The notes under the pieces were generated by a model. That model was not told where the DNA came from. It was given only the letters and a program-made list of their open reading frames with translations, and made no database searches. From contig NZ_JAFCLN010000025.1 of the NCBI RefSeq assembly GCF_018129385.1, positions 28,327 to 92,326 on the forward strand: DNA of 64,000 bases, in the 5' to 3' direction. Positions within the stretch are counted from its first letter, which is position 1. Each line of letters starts with the position of its first letter. This document shows positions 37,150 through 45,196 of the stretch, one piece after another. The position numbers were made by a program, and so were the translations under genes. The stretch is from Bradyrhizobium lablabi. GTDB taxonomy: Bacteria; Pseudomonadota; Alphaproteobacteria; Rhizobiales; Xanthobacteraceae.

Positions 37150-37722
37150 ATGCGCCGCATCGGTTTGGTCATCCTTGCAATCCTGTTCGCCATCGGCGCG
37201 GCGGCGGATATCGCCATGGCCGGCGAGGCCGAGGCCTGGGCCGCGCTGCGGGCCGGCCGTCATGTCGCCCTGATGCGGCACACTGATGCTCCCGGCGGCG
37301 CCGGGGATCCCGCGGGCTTTCGCCTCGAAGACTGCGCCACCCAGCGCAATCTCAGCGCCAAGGGGAGGGCGGATGGCGAAAAGATCGGCGCGCGGCTCAA
37401 GGCTGAAGGCATCGCGTTCGAAAAAATCATCTCCTCGCCGTGGTGCCGCTGCATGGACACGGCAAAGCTGCTGCAACTCGGGCCGGTCGCGACTGATCCG
37501 ACATTCTCCAATGTCGTCGTGCTGACCGATCAGCGGCAATCCCTCACATCAGGCGCGCGCGCCGTCATCGAGCAATGGAACGGCAGCGGCACTCTGCTCG
37601 CCGTCACCCACGGCGCCAACATCGCCGCGCTCACCGGCATCCAGCCCGCCAGCGGCGAGATCGTCGTGGTGCGGAAGGGTAGCGCCGGCATCGAAAGCGT
37701 CGGCCGGCTGCTGATCGATTGA
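37150..37722 (+). CDS. Secreted histidine-phosphatase-family protein
   Basis: A 190-residue protein with a signal peptide (cut near AMA, residue 24) and a histidine-phosphatase fold. The catalytic motif reads LMRHTDAPG (RHT in place of the usual RHG), with the partner His near LAVTHGANI and an Arg in SPWCRCMDTA. The family removes phosphate from small molecules or proteins. It follows the DUF6644 gene by 12 bases and may be the third gene of the unit. An AAGGAG ribosome site precedes the ATG. Confidence 0.87.
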   Translation: MRRIGLVILAILFAIGAAADIAMAGEAEAWAALRAGRHVALMRHTDAPGGAGDPAGFRLEDCATQRNLSAKGRADGEKIGARLKAEGIAFEKIISSPWCRCMDTAKLLQLGPVATDPTFSNVVVLTDQRQSLTSGARAVIEQWNGSGTLLAVTHGANIAALTGIQPASGEIVVVRKGSAGIESVGRLLID

Positions 37723-37740
37723 GGCAGGATCCAACTACAC

Positions 37741-37870
37741 CGTCGTCCCTGCGAACGCAGGGACCCATAACCACCGGCCGCAGTTATTTTTCCGCGGCAG
37801 AAGTTTTCTGCTTTCTTTGCAAACAACAACCGCCGCGGCGTATGGGTCCCTGCTTTCGCAGGGACGACGG
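37741..37870. repeat. Dispersed palindromic repeat, family B (CGTCGTCCCTGCG ... CGCAGGGACGACG)
   Basis: The ends are inverse copies: CGTCGTCCCTGCGAACGCAG at the left and TTTCGCAGGGACGACG at the right, each with its own small hairpin, and an internal ACCCATA / TATGGGT pair. Three more copies are at 56481-56601, 62887-63009 and 63830-63957. It separates two converging genes. Confidence 0.85.
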
Positions 37871-37888
37871 ATGGGGTCTTGAGGGGCG

Positions 37889-38407
37889 CTACATCCCCGG
37901 CACCTTGATCCCCATCTCCTTCAGTGCATCCAGCATCCGCTGCGGCGGCGCCATCTGCACGGTCAGCGGCTTGCCGGTTTCCAGCACGCTCTTTAGGCTG
38001 GAGAGGATCGCCGGCCAGCCGCTGCGGCCGCCGGAGAGGATGTCGTCGCTGAGCACGCGGTCCTGCGACTGGGTCAGCGTCAGCTTCACGGATTCGCCTG
38101 ACGGTTCGATCTCATACGTCACCAGCGTCGGCCCGAGCTTCTCGATCAGCTCCGGCCAGTTGACGTTGAAGGTGACGCTGAGCTTTTTCGGCGGATCGCA
38201 TTCGATCACCTCGCCGGAGATGTGCAGCGCGCCGTCCGGCGTCCGCACGATGAAGGCGCCGCCGACCCTGAGATCGACCTCGACCGAATTGCCGAAGAAA
38301 TATTTCCTGCTGAACTCCGCCGACGTCAGCGCCTGCCATACCTTCTCCGGCGTGGATGCGATGTAGATGGTGTAGACGTATGCGGGTTTGAATTTGGTGA
38401 TGTCCAT
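37889..38407 (-). CDS. SRPBCC/AHSA1-family protein
   Basis: A 172-residue protein of the START-like (AHSA1) fold, recognised by the pattern PEKVWQALTSAEFSRKYFFG at the N-terminus and by the helix LKSVLETGKPL at the C-terminus. The family binds small hydrophobic ligands or acts in stress responses. It is the third gene of an ArsR-AHSA1-AHSA1 set on the minus strand, 45 bases after the second gene. The ATG at 38407 has an AGAGG sequence upstream; the open frame starts 15 residues earlier. Confidence 0.85.
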   Translation of the reverse strand: MDITKFKPAYVYTIYIASTPEKVWQALTSAEFSRKYFFGNSVEVDLRVGGAFIVRTPDGALHISGEVIECDPPKKLSVTFNVNWPELIEKLGPTLVTYEIEPSGESVKLTLTQSQDRVLSDDILSGGRSGWPAILSSLKSVLETGKPLTVQMAPPQRMLDALKEMGIKVPGM

Positions 38408-38452
38408 CGCAATGGCCTCTTGAGGTTTCGTTCGTAAGGCGCGCGGGCGCAA

Positions 38453-38908
38453 CTAGCCGGCTTTTCGCCAGTGCTGCCGCGTCATCGGCAGCGAGGCGCC
38501 GGTCTCCAGCAGGGTCTTCAGGCTGGAGAGAACGGCCGGCCAGCCCGCGCTGATGCCGCGCATCGCCTCAATGCTGAGCTCGCTATGCGTCACCGTCAGT
38601 TTTGTGGAACCCATGAACTCATCGATGTCGAAAGCTACGCGCGAAACGTCGCTGCTGTTTGACGAGGCCCACGTCAGCACCAGGCGGCGAGGCGGATGGC
38701 TCTCGACCACGGTGCCGGTCACCGAGACGTCGTTCGCGTCGTCATAGTTCTGATGTTGCCATGGCGAGCCCGGCTTCCAGTCCGACGCGTTACGGTGGCG
38801 GCCCCAGAACTCCTTGGTCATCTCGGGATTGATCAGCGCCTGCCAGATTTTTTCGGGCGTTGCGTGAATGTAGATCACATACACGAATTCCGGCTTACTC
38901 ATCGTCAC
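38453..38908 (-). CDS. SRPBCC/AHSA1-family protein, overlapping the ArsR gene
   Basis: A 151-residue START-like protein, paralogous to the next gene (FVYVIYIHATPEKIWQALINP versus the matching segment there). Its start (ATG at 38908, or 38902 two codons later) lies within the last codons of the ArsR gene, which ends at 38895, so translation is probably coupled. The C-terminal helix SSLKTLLETGA is shared with the third gene. A possible ligand is unknown. Confidence 0.87.
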   Translation of the reverse strand: MTMSKPEFVYVIYIHATPEKIWQALINPEMTKEFWGRHRNASDWKPGSPWQHQNYDDANDVSVTGTVVESHPPRRLVLTWASSNSSDVSRVAFDIDEFMGSTKLTVTHSELSIEAMRGISAGWPAVLSSLKTLLETGASLPMTRQHWRKAG

Positions 38909-39209
38909 TCTCCAACCGCCGTTTCAACTCGCTGAGCGCGACCAGTTTTGCGCGCTCGAATTTTTTGATCCACCGCTCGCCGATCTGATGGATCGGCACG
39001 GGGTTGAGGTAGTGCAGTTTTTCGCGGCCATGCCTGAACGTGGTGACGAGGTTCGCGTCCTCCAGGATCGCAATGTGCTTCGTCACGGCCTGCCGCGTCA
39101 TGGCAAGGCCGTCGCACAATTCGTTCAGGGTCTGGCCGTTTTTGGCATGAAGCCGGTCCAGCAGCGACCGCCGCGAAGCATCGGCCAGCGCCTTGAAGAC
39201 TTCATCCAT
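38895..39209 (-). CDS. ArsR-family helix-turn-helix regulator
   Basis: A 104-residue winged-helix protein with the pattern MDEVFKALADASRRSLLDRL and the recognition helix MTRQAVTKHIAILEDA, which is the metal-independent ArsR/SmtB subtype often found upstream of AHSA1 genes. No Cys pair is visible in the recognition helix, so it probably does not sense arsenite. It is the first gene of the operon and may autoregulate it. The ATG at 39209 is preferred. Confidence 0.9.
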   Translation of the reverse strand: MDEVFKALADASRRSLLDRLHAKNGQTLNELCDGLAMTRQAVTKHIAILEDANLVTTFRHGREKLHYLNPVPIHQIGERWIKKFERAKLVALSELKRRLESDDE

Positions 39210-39279
39210 GGCGGGGATAATAGGCAACCAAATGGTTGCATGTCAAGCAGCGTAATTTTTGTGGAACTGCGCCGCTCTT

Positions 39280-39412
39280 CCTTCCCCTTGTGGGAGAAGG
39301 TGGCGCACGCAGTGCGCCGGATGAGGGGTCTCTATCCGCGGAGACGGACCCCTCATCCGTCCGCGATGCTTCCGCATCGCGTCCACCTTCTCCCACAAGG
39401 GGAGAAGGGAAG
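39280..39412. repeat. Dispersed palindromic repeat, family C (CCCCTTGTGGGAGAAGG ...)
   Basis: Left end CTTCCCCTTGTGGGAGAAGG and right end CCTTCTCCCACAAGGGGAG are inverse copies, with an inner GGATGAGGGGT / ACCCCTCATCC pair. A second copy lies at 57561-57707 and related elements at 12761 and 31997. It lies between the ArsR promoter and the LysE gene. Confidence 0.85.
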
Positions 39413-39483
39413 AGAGCAAGGCTTTCCATCGCCACATCGCGCGTGCATAATTACGCAATCACTCCCACCCAGGTCTCCCCATC

Positions 39484-40104
39484 ATGATGTCCCTACAAGC
39501 CTATCTCGCCTTCGTCGCCGCCTGCATTGCGCTGGCGCTGCTGCCCGGTCCGATCGTCAGCCTGCTGATCGCCAACGGCTTGCGCCACGGCACGCGCGCC
39601 GCGCTGATCAATGTCGCCGGCGCGCAGGCGGGCCTCGCGATCGTGATCGGCATCGTGGCGGTCGGTCTGACCTCGCTGATGGCCACCATGGGCTACTGGT
39701 TCGACTGGGTGCGTTTTGCCGGCGCCGCCTACCTCGTCTGGCTCGGCATCAAGCTGATCCGCTCGCCGGTCGAAGGTATCGAGGCCGATGCACCGCCCCC
39801 GCCGCCGCGTGGCGGATTTTTCCTGCAGGGATTTCTGGTGTTGTTGAGCAATCCAAAGGTGCTGGTGTTCTTTGGCGCGTTCATCCCGCAGTTCATGGAC
39901 CTGAACCGGCCGCATTTGCCGCAGGTCGCTCTCCTCGGCATCACCTTCATGGTGACGGCGGCGATGACGGATGCGATCTACGCCCTGCTCGCCGGGCGTG
40001 CGCGAAAATTCTTCTCGAAAGAGCGCACGCGGCTGGTCTCGCGCATCTCCGGCGGCTTCATGATCGGCGGCGGAATCTGGCTCGCGCTGACAAGGGCGAA
40101 GTGA
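39484..40104 (+). CDS. LysE/RhtB-family amino-acid exporter
   Basis: A 206-residue membrane protein with about six helices. The first helix carries the family motif ALLPGPIVSLLIANG and the fourth region the conserved GFLVLLSNPKVLVFFGAF. These proteins export amino acids such as lysine, threonine or homoserine lactones in exchange for protons. A second member of the family is at 59126. The first two codons are ATG ATG; the second (39487) may be the true start. Confidence 0.9.
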   Translation: MMSLQAYLAFVAACIALALLPGPIVSLLIANGLRHGTRAALINVAGAQAGLAIVIGIVAVGLTSLMATMGYWFDWVRFAGAAYLVWLGIKLIRSPVEGIEADAPPPPPRGGFFLQGFLVLLSNPKVLVFFGAFIPQFMDLNRPHLPQVALLGITFMVTAAMTDAIYALLAGRARKFFSKERTRLVSRISGGFMIGGGIWLALTRAK

Positions 40105-40137
40105 GAGGATGAGTGAGGGCAGTTACTTTGACGGCGC

Positions 40138-41115
40138 TCACTCGATCCGCAAGTTCGCGTCCTTCACCACCTTGCCCCATTTGTCGATCTCCAGCTTGAT
40201 GCGTGCGGCCCATTCGTCCGGCGTGTTGGCGACCGGGTTGAAGCCGAGCGCCGCCAGCTTCTCCTTGACCTCGGGCTTCTTGACGCCCTCGGCGATCTTG
40301 CGCTGAAGCAGCTCGATGATCTCCTTCGGCGTGCCCGCGGGGGCGACGATGCCAGTCAGCGTGTCGGCTTCCTGACCGGTGATACCTTCCTCGGCGAACG
40401 TCTTCACGCCGGGTAATTGCTGGGCGCGCTGGGTTGCCGCGATGCCGATCGCGCGCACCTGGCCGGCCTGGATCGCCGCCATCGAGGAGGGCAGCGCGGT
40501 GAACGCAATCGGCGTGTGGCCGCCGACGGTGGCCTGCACGGCGGGCGCAGCGCCCGCAAAGGGTACGTGCACGAGATCGAGCTTGTAGGTCAGGCGAAAC
40601 AGTTCGCCGCCGAGATGCGGCGTCGAGCCGACGCCCGGGCCGGCGTAGCTGTACTTGCCGGGATTATCGCGGATCAACTGCACCAGTTCCGGCAGCGTCT
40701 TGGCCGGCACTTGCGGGTTGACGACCACGACGTTCGGCGAAGCCGCCACCAGGGTCACGGCGGAAAAATCCTTGATCGGATCGTACGGCACCTTGGCGTA
40801 AAGCGTCGGGTTCACCAGAAAGCCCGTGCTGATCACCATGATGGTGTAGCCGTCGGGCGTGGCGCGCGCGACCTGGCCGGAGGCGGTGTTGCTGCCGGCG
40901 CCGGGCTGGTTCTCGACATAGAATTGCTGGCCGAGGCTGTCGGAAAGGATCTGTGCCGAAATGCGCGCGATGACGTCGGTCGGGCCGCCCGGCGGAAAGC
41001 CGACCACCACCCGCACCGGCCGGTTCGGATAGCTCTGCGCCGCCCCTTGCGCCCATGACGGTGCTGCGCCGATTACAAGTAGCAGGCTTGCAAGAATCCA
41101 GCGCAAGGCAGTCAT
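40138..41115 (-). CDS. Bug-family tripartite tricarboxylate transporter substrate-binding protein
   Basis: A 325-residue periplasmic binding protein with a signal peptide (cut near AWAQ, about residue 22) and the TctC/Bug pattern PVRVVVGFPPGGPTDVIARI near the N-terminus. No TctA or TctB membrane genes lie nearby, which is common for the many orphan Bug proteins of this lineage. It should bind a carboxylate. The ATG at 41115 has a GGGGAG ribosome site; the upstream frame is open but lacks a signal. Confidence 0.9.
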   Translation of the reverse strand: MTALRWILASLLLVIGAAPSWAQGAAQSYPNRPVRVVVGFPPGGPTDVIARISAQILSDSLGQQFYVENQPGAGSNTASGQVARATPDGYTIMVISTGFLVNPTLYAKVPYDPIKDFSAVTLVAASPNVVVVNPQVPAKTLPELVQLIRDNPGKYSYAGPGVGSTPHLGGELFRLTYKLDLVHVPFAGAAPAVQATVGGHTPIAFTALPSSMAAIQAGQVRAIGIAATQRAQQLPGVKTFAEEGITGQEADTLTGIVAPAGTPKEIIELLQRKIAEGVKKPEVKEKLAALGFNPVANTPDEWAARIKLEIDKWGKVVKDANLRIE

Positions 41116-41357
41116 CGCGGCGTCTCCCCATGCTCTTTTGGCATCTTTGTTGACGCCATCATCGGCGAGGACGCGATTGAGAACAAGGGGCACAAACGGT
41201 GGCGACGCCGATCCAATGATCGAGGGCGCGTCCGTGCTGCCGCCACCGCCCGGCGGGATCGCAATTGAACGCCGCACGCCACCGCCCCGCCACCAAATCG
41301 CCTAACGACTCAACGATGCCTGTTTGGAGCGGGCCGTGGGCATCTAGGGAGAAGTTG

Positions 41358-41720
41358 ATGGATACCCCAACCTCTGCCGCACCCGACGAGAAAACGCCCT
41401 CGCCGGGGTTGGCGACACAACCCGGCAAAGAGAAATCCGGCCCTTCTGCTCCGCCGGAAATCAGCGCCGCCGTCGCCCGGTTGACCTCAAATTCGATCGA
41501 CGAACTTCACAAGCTGGTTTCCGAACTGCAAAAAATGCAGGACTTCCTGAAGTCCGAGGTCGACAACGTTCAGCGCCAAATCGACAGCGCGGTGGCCGGA
41601 ATCAATATCATCGTCGAAACCATCGGTCCGTGGAAAAGCATCGCCGCCTCATCCGGCGCGCGCAACGTCCGCACGGGCCTGCCGTCGGCCAGTATCGAGC
41701 AGCGCATTCGCGGCGGCTAG
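41358..41720 (+). CDS. Small protein with short coiled-coil segment
   Basis: A 120-residue protein starting at an ATG with a GGGAG ribosome site. The N-terminal 35 residues are Pro/Ser rich and disordered; a segment near residues 40-85 (SIDELHKLVSELQKMQDFLK) has heptad spacing and predicts a coiled coil; the tail is polar. No membrane helix is seen. I do not recognise a function. Confidence 0.65.
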   Translation: MDTPTSAAPDEKTPSPGLATQPGKEKSGPSAPPEISAAVARLTSNSIDELHKLVSELQKMQDFLKSEVDNVQRQIDSAVAGINIIVETIGPWKSIAASSGARNVRTGLPSASIEQRIRGG

Positions 41721-41805
41721 CCTCGGACGGGGCGCGCAGTCGGAGGGACGGGCGTGCGGTTGGATTCGCTGCTGCCGGGCGGCCGGCGCCTGCATGAGTT
41801 GTGCC

Positions 41806-42603
41806 CTAGATTACTCCTTCGTTTCGCAGTTCGGTTTCGATCTCGCCAAGGATCCGCGCCAGCCGCTCCGCCCATTGCTGCTGGCCGGACTGGTCGCCGA
41901 TCAGGTCCTGGCGGATTTCGATGCCGGTGCAAATCAGGCTTCGCTTCTCGCCATGAACGGGGATGGTGTAGTCGGTCTCGTCGCTCACCGCATAGGGCTC
42001 GTTGTCGCCGACCACGAGATCGGCCTCGGCGCGCAGATGTTTCAAGAGCCGCAGCGGCAGCACGGTGTCGCGATGATAGAGTGTGCCGATATGCCATGGC
42101 CGCGCGATGCCGGCATAGACGGGCGTAAAGCTGTGCAGCGACACCAGCACTGTCGGCATGCCCAGACGCAGACGTTCGTCGATCACCTCGTCGATGCGGC
42201 GGTGATAGGGAGCAAAGATGATCTTTCGCCGCAGCTCGGCCGCGTCGCGTGACAATCCTTCGTTGCCGGGAATGGTCGTCGCTTCGCTGATCAGCGGGAT
42301 CGAGCTTGCCGCCGCCGGCGGGCGGTTGCAGTCGATCACCAGCCGCGAATAGCGTTGTGCGATCAGGTGGGCGCCAAGATGACCGGAGAGCGCGTCGGCG
42401 ACGCCGGCAATGCCGATGTCCCAGGCGATGTGGCGGACGAGCTCGCCGTCCGGCAGCCCGAGATCGCCGAGCATGCGCGGGATCAGCCGGCCGTAATGGT
42501 CGCTCGTGAACAGGAAGGGCGAGCGTCCCGCTTGATTCTGTTCGAGGACCGGCGGCGCTTCATCGCTGCCCAACAGTAGAGGGATATCGCCGCCGTCGCT
42601 CAA
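41806..42603 (-). CDS. N-formylglutamate amidohydrolase-family enzyme
   Basis: A 265-residue protein of the N-formylglutamate amidohydrolase (FGase/HutG-like) family, recognised by SDHYG near the N-terminus, VIDCNRP (about residue 88) and SLHSFTP (about 155), which together supply the zinc ligands of this family. It would release formate or an acyl group from glutamate or an aspartyl compound. No hut genes are nearby, so the physiological substrate is open. It is divergent from the transglutaminase gene. Confidence 0.88.
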   Translation of the reverse strand: MSDGGDIPLLLGSDEAPPVLEQNQAGRSPFLFTSDHYGRLIPRMLGDLGLPDGELVRHIAWDIGIAGVADALSGHLGAHLIAQRYSRLVIDCNRPPAAASSIPLISEATTIPGNEGLSRDAAELRRKIIFAPYHRRIDEVIDERLRLGMPTVLVSLHSFTPVYAGIARPWHIGTLYHRDTVLPLRLLKHLRAEADLVVGDNEPYAVSDETDYTIPVHGEKRSLICTGIEIRQDLIGDQSGQQQWAERLARILGEIETELRNEGVI

Positions 42604-42688
42604 AAACCTGTCCCTTCAATTGCCTACCGAATCGGCATTTCCTCGTGGAAATGACCATATATGTGTCTGGATGGAATCAGCCAAATTC

Positions 42689-43636
42689 ATGATGATGACG
42701 GCAATGCCGATCCTGACGATTCATCACAAGACCGAATATCGCTACGCCCATCCGGTGGCGTTCGGCGAGCACCGCGTCATGCTGCGTCCCCTGCCGGGCC
42801 ATGATCTGCGCATCCTGTCCAACGACCTCCAGATCGAGCCGAGGCCGTCGTCGCTACGCTGGATCCACGACGTGTTCGGCAACAGCGTGGCGATTGCGAA
42901 TTTCGATCAGCCGGCGCACTGCCTGACATTCGTCGCCACCGCCACCGTCGAACACAATCCGGCGGAAGAATTCGCGCTCACGCCGGACGATGAAGCCTGG
43001 CTCTATCCCTTCATCTACGATGACGAGGAATTTCCCGATCTCGTGCAGTTCGTGACGCCGCAATATGGCGATCCGAACGGCGAGCTGTCGATATGGGCGC
43101 GGCAATTTCTCAATACCGGCGGACCGACGCAGACGTTCGATATCCTTTCGGGGATGACGCACGGCATCCGCAAGGCGTTCGCCTACCGCAAGCGCCACGA
43201 GCACGGCACCCAGCATCCGCTCGATACGCTACAGTTGAAGTCGGGCAGTTGCCGCGACTATGCGCTGTTCATGATCGAGGCGCTGCGCCGGCTCGGCATC
43301 GCCGCGCGCTTTGTGTCCGGCTATCTGTTCGTGCCCGGCGACGGCGCGCACGGCTATGTCGGCGGCGGTTCGACCCACGCCTGGGTGCAGGTGTATCTGC
43401 CGAGTGCCGGCTGGATCGAGTTCGATCCCACCAATGGCATCGTCGGGACCCGCGATCTCCTGCGCGTCGCAGTCGCGCGCGACCCGCGACAGGCCATTCC
43501 GCTGCACGGCACTTATTTCGGCGGGCCCGACGCTTTTATCGGCATGGACATCAGCATCAACGTGGTGTCGGTTGGCGAGGACGGCGAAGCCGTTTCGAAC
43601 ACGCCGCAGGAACTTCTGCACCAGGACGGCGGTTGA
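42689..43636 (+). CDS. Transglutaminase-like cysteine peptidase, complete triad
   Basis: A 315-residue protein with an N-terminal bacterial transglutaminase-like beta domain (motif FGEHRVMLRPLPGHDLR) and a transglutaminase-like core. The catalytic triad is complete: Cys188 (KSGSCRDYA), His230 (STHAWVQVYLP) and Asp246 (FDPTNG). The family includes peptidases acting on peptidoglycan or other peptides. The start is uncertain: ATGs at 42671, 42689, 42695 and 42704 are all in frame and none has a strong ribosome site. It is followed by a second, divergent paralogue 52 bases downstream. Confidence 0.88.
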   Translation: MMMTAMPILTIHHKTEYRYAHPVAFGEHRVMLRPLPGHDLRILSNDLQIEPRPSSLRWIHDVFGNSVAIANFDQPAHCLTFVATATVEHNPAEEFALTPDDEAWLYPFIYDDEEFPDLVQFVTPQYGDPNGELSIWARQFLNTGGPTQTFDILSGMTHGIRKAFAYRKRHEHGTQHPLDTLQLKSGSCRDYALFMIEALRRLGIAARFVSGYLFVPGDGAHGYVGGGSTHAWVQVYLPSAGWIEFDPTNGIVGTRDLLRVAVARDPRQAIPLHGTYFGGPDAFIGMDISINVVSVGEDGEAVSNTPQELLHQDGG

Positions 43637-43688
43637 GTATCGGCGTTGCGCAATGACGCGCGGCGGAAGAGAACCGGGTGTGAAGCAC

Positions 43689-44501
43689 ATGGAGATCAAG
43701 GTCGGCTTCGAGATTTCGTACGCGGCCGCAGGCCCGACGCCGATGGTGATCATGCTGAGCATTCACCCCTCGCGCTTTTCCGACATCGTCGGCACCGAGA
43801 GCATCATTGCCGAACCCGACGTGCCGATCGGATTCTATCGCGACAGTTTTGGCAATGTCTGCGGCCGCCTGACGGCGCCGGCCGGCGGCGTCACATTCCG
43901 GGGCTCGGCGCTGGTACGCGATTCCGGCTTGCCGGACGCGGTGGTGCCGTCGGCGCAGCAGATTCCGATCGATCAACTGCCGGACGATCTCCTGCTTTAT
44001 CTGATGCCGAGCCGCTATTGCGAGACCGACAAGCTCACCGATGTCGCCTGGTCGCTGTTTGGCAACACGCCGCAGGGGTGGCCGCGCGTGCAGGCGATCG
44101 TCGATTTCGTGCACCAGCACGTCACCTTCGGCTATGAGCACGCCCACCACATGAAGTCGGCGCATGACGTCTACGAGCAGGGCGCCGGCGTTTGCCGCGA
44201 CTTTGCGCATTTGGCGCTGACCTTCTGCCGCTGCATGGGCATCCCCGCGCGCTACTGCACCGGCTATATGGGCGACATCGGCGTGCCGCGCGATCCGGCG
44301 CCGATGGATTTTTCCGGCTGGTTTCAGGTCTATCTGTCCGGCCAGTGGTACACCTTCGATGCCCGCCACAACATGCCGCGCATCGGCCGCATCCTGATGG
44401 CCACCGGCCGCGACGCCGCCGACGTCGCGCTCACCACCAGCTTTGGTCGCATGACGCTGACGAAGTTTTTGGTGGTCAGCGACGAGGTGGTGCTGGCCTG
44501 A
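43689..44501 (+). CDS. Transglutaminase-like protein with an altered His position
   Basis: A 270-residue protein, distantly related to the preceding gene. The Cys is present (Cys169, GVCRDFAH) and the Asp too (Asp224, YTFDARHN), but the residue at the usual His position reads Ser209 (DFSGWFQVYL), so the triad appears incomplete. It could be inactive, use another His, or work as a partner of its neighbour. ATG at 43689 preferred; an in-frame GTG at 43680 is an alternative. The short distance to the upstream gene suggests one transcript. Confidence 0.82.
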   Translation: MEIKVGFEISYAAAGPTPMVIMLSIHPSRFSDIVGTESIIAEPDVPIGFYRDSFGNVCGRLTAPAGGVTFRGSALVRDSGLPDAVVPSAQQIPIDQLPDDLLLYLMPSRYCETDKLTDVAWSLFGNTPQGWPRVQAIVDFVHQHVTFGYEHAHHMKSAHDVYEQGAGVCRDFAHLALTFCRCMGIPARYCTGYMGDIGVPRDPAPMDFSGWFQVYLSGQWYTFDARHNMPRIGRILMATGRDAADVALTTSFGRMTLTKFLVVSDEVVLA

Positions 44502-44518
44502 TCGCGCCTGTCTCCGCC

Positions 44519-44642
44519 ATCATTGCGAGGAGCCAACGGGTCGCGCGAATGCGCGCCCGATGACAGGCTCCGCGACGCGGCAATCCAGCTTTCTTCGTGC
44601 GGCACGATGGATTGCTTCGTCGCTTCCGCTCCTCGCAATGAC
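44519..44642. repeat. Dispersed palindromic repeat, family A
   Basis: Second copy of the element at 17001, close to that copy over most of its length (GCCAACGGGTCGCGCGA in both), with ends CATTGCGAGGAGC and GCTCCTCGCAATGAC. It lies between the second transglutaminase gene and the gamma-glutamylcyclotransferase-like gene. Confidence 0.85.
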
Positions 44643-44659
44643 GGGTTAAACACCGCGCC

Positions 44660-45058
44660 ATGTCCTCCGATCTTCTCTTCGTCTACGGCACCCTGATGCG
44701 CGGCTTCGACCACCCGATGGCGCGGCTGCTGTCGGCCAATGCCGACTTCATCGGCGAAGCCCGCTGCTGCGGCCGGCTTTACCTCGTGAAGCACTACCCC
44801 GGCCTCGTGCTCTCGGAAGATCCCGCCGACATCGTCCACGGCGAACTCTTCCGCCTGCGTGAGCGTGAGGCCATGCTGCGCGAATTCGACATGTATGAAG
44901 CCTGCGGCGAAAACTTTCCGCAGCCGACGGAATACCTCCGCCGGATGCTGCCGCTCACGCTTGGCGACGGCAGCGCGACCGAGGCGTGGACCTATGTCTA
45001 CAACTGGCCGGTGACGAAACTGCCGCGGATCGAGACGGGACGGTTTTTGGAACAGTAA
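44660..45058 (+). CDS. Gamma-glutamylcyclotransferase-like (AIG2/GGCT) protein
   Basis: A 132-residue protein of the GGCT-like fold, with the N-terminal substrate loop VYGTLMRG (residues about 8-15) and a conserved Glu in FDMYEAC that would be the general acid. By family it forms 5-oxoproline from gamma-glutamyl peptides, but several members have other roles. The start is immediately downstream of a family A repeat; no clear ribosome site is visible. Confidence 0.85.
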   Translation: MSSDLLFVYGTLMRGFDHPMARLLSANADFIGEARCCGRLYLVKHYPGLVLSEDPADIVHGELFRLREREAMLREFDMYEACGENFPQPTEYLRRMLPLTLGDGSATEAWTYVYNWPVTKLPRIETGRFLEQ

Positions 45059-45062
45059 TTCT

Positions 45063-45190
45063 CGTGTCCCGGACGCGGTGCAGCGTTCTTCACGCTGCTC
45101 CGCAGAGCCGGGACCCACACTTGCTTCCGCCTGACGATGGGCCCCGGCTCTGCACAGCGGCACTTCGCGCCGCAGTGCGTCCGGGGCACG
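45063..45190. repeat. Dispersed palindromic repeat, family D (GTCCCGGACGC ... GCGTCCGGGGCAC)
   Basis: The ends are inverse copies (TGTCCCGGACGC and GCGTCCGGGGCA), with an inner AGAGCCGGG / CCCGGCTCT pair. Only one copy lies in this window. It sits between two converging genes. Confidence 0.65.
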
Positions 45191-45196
45191 GCAGCG

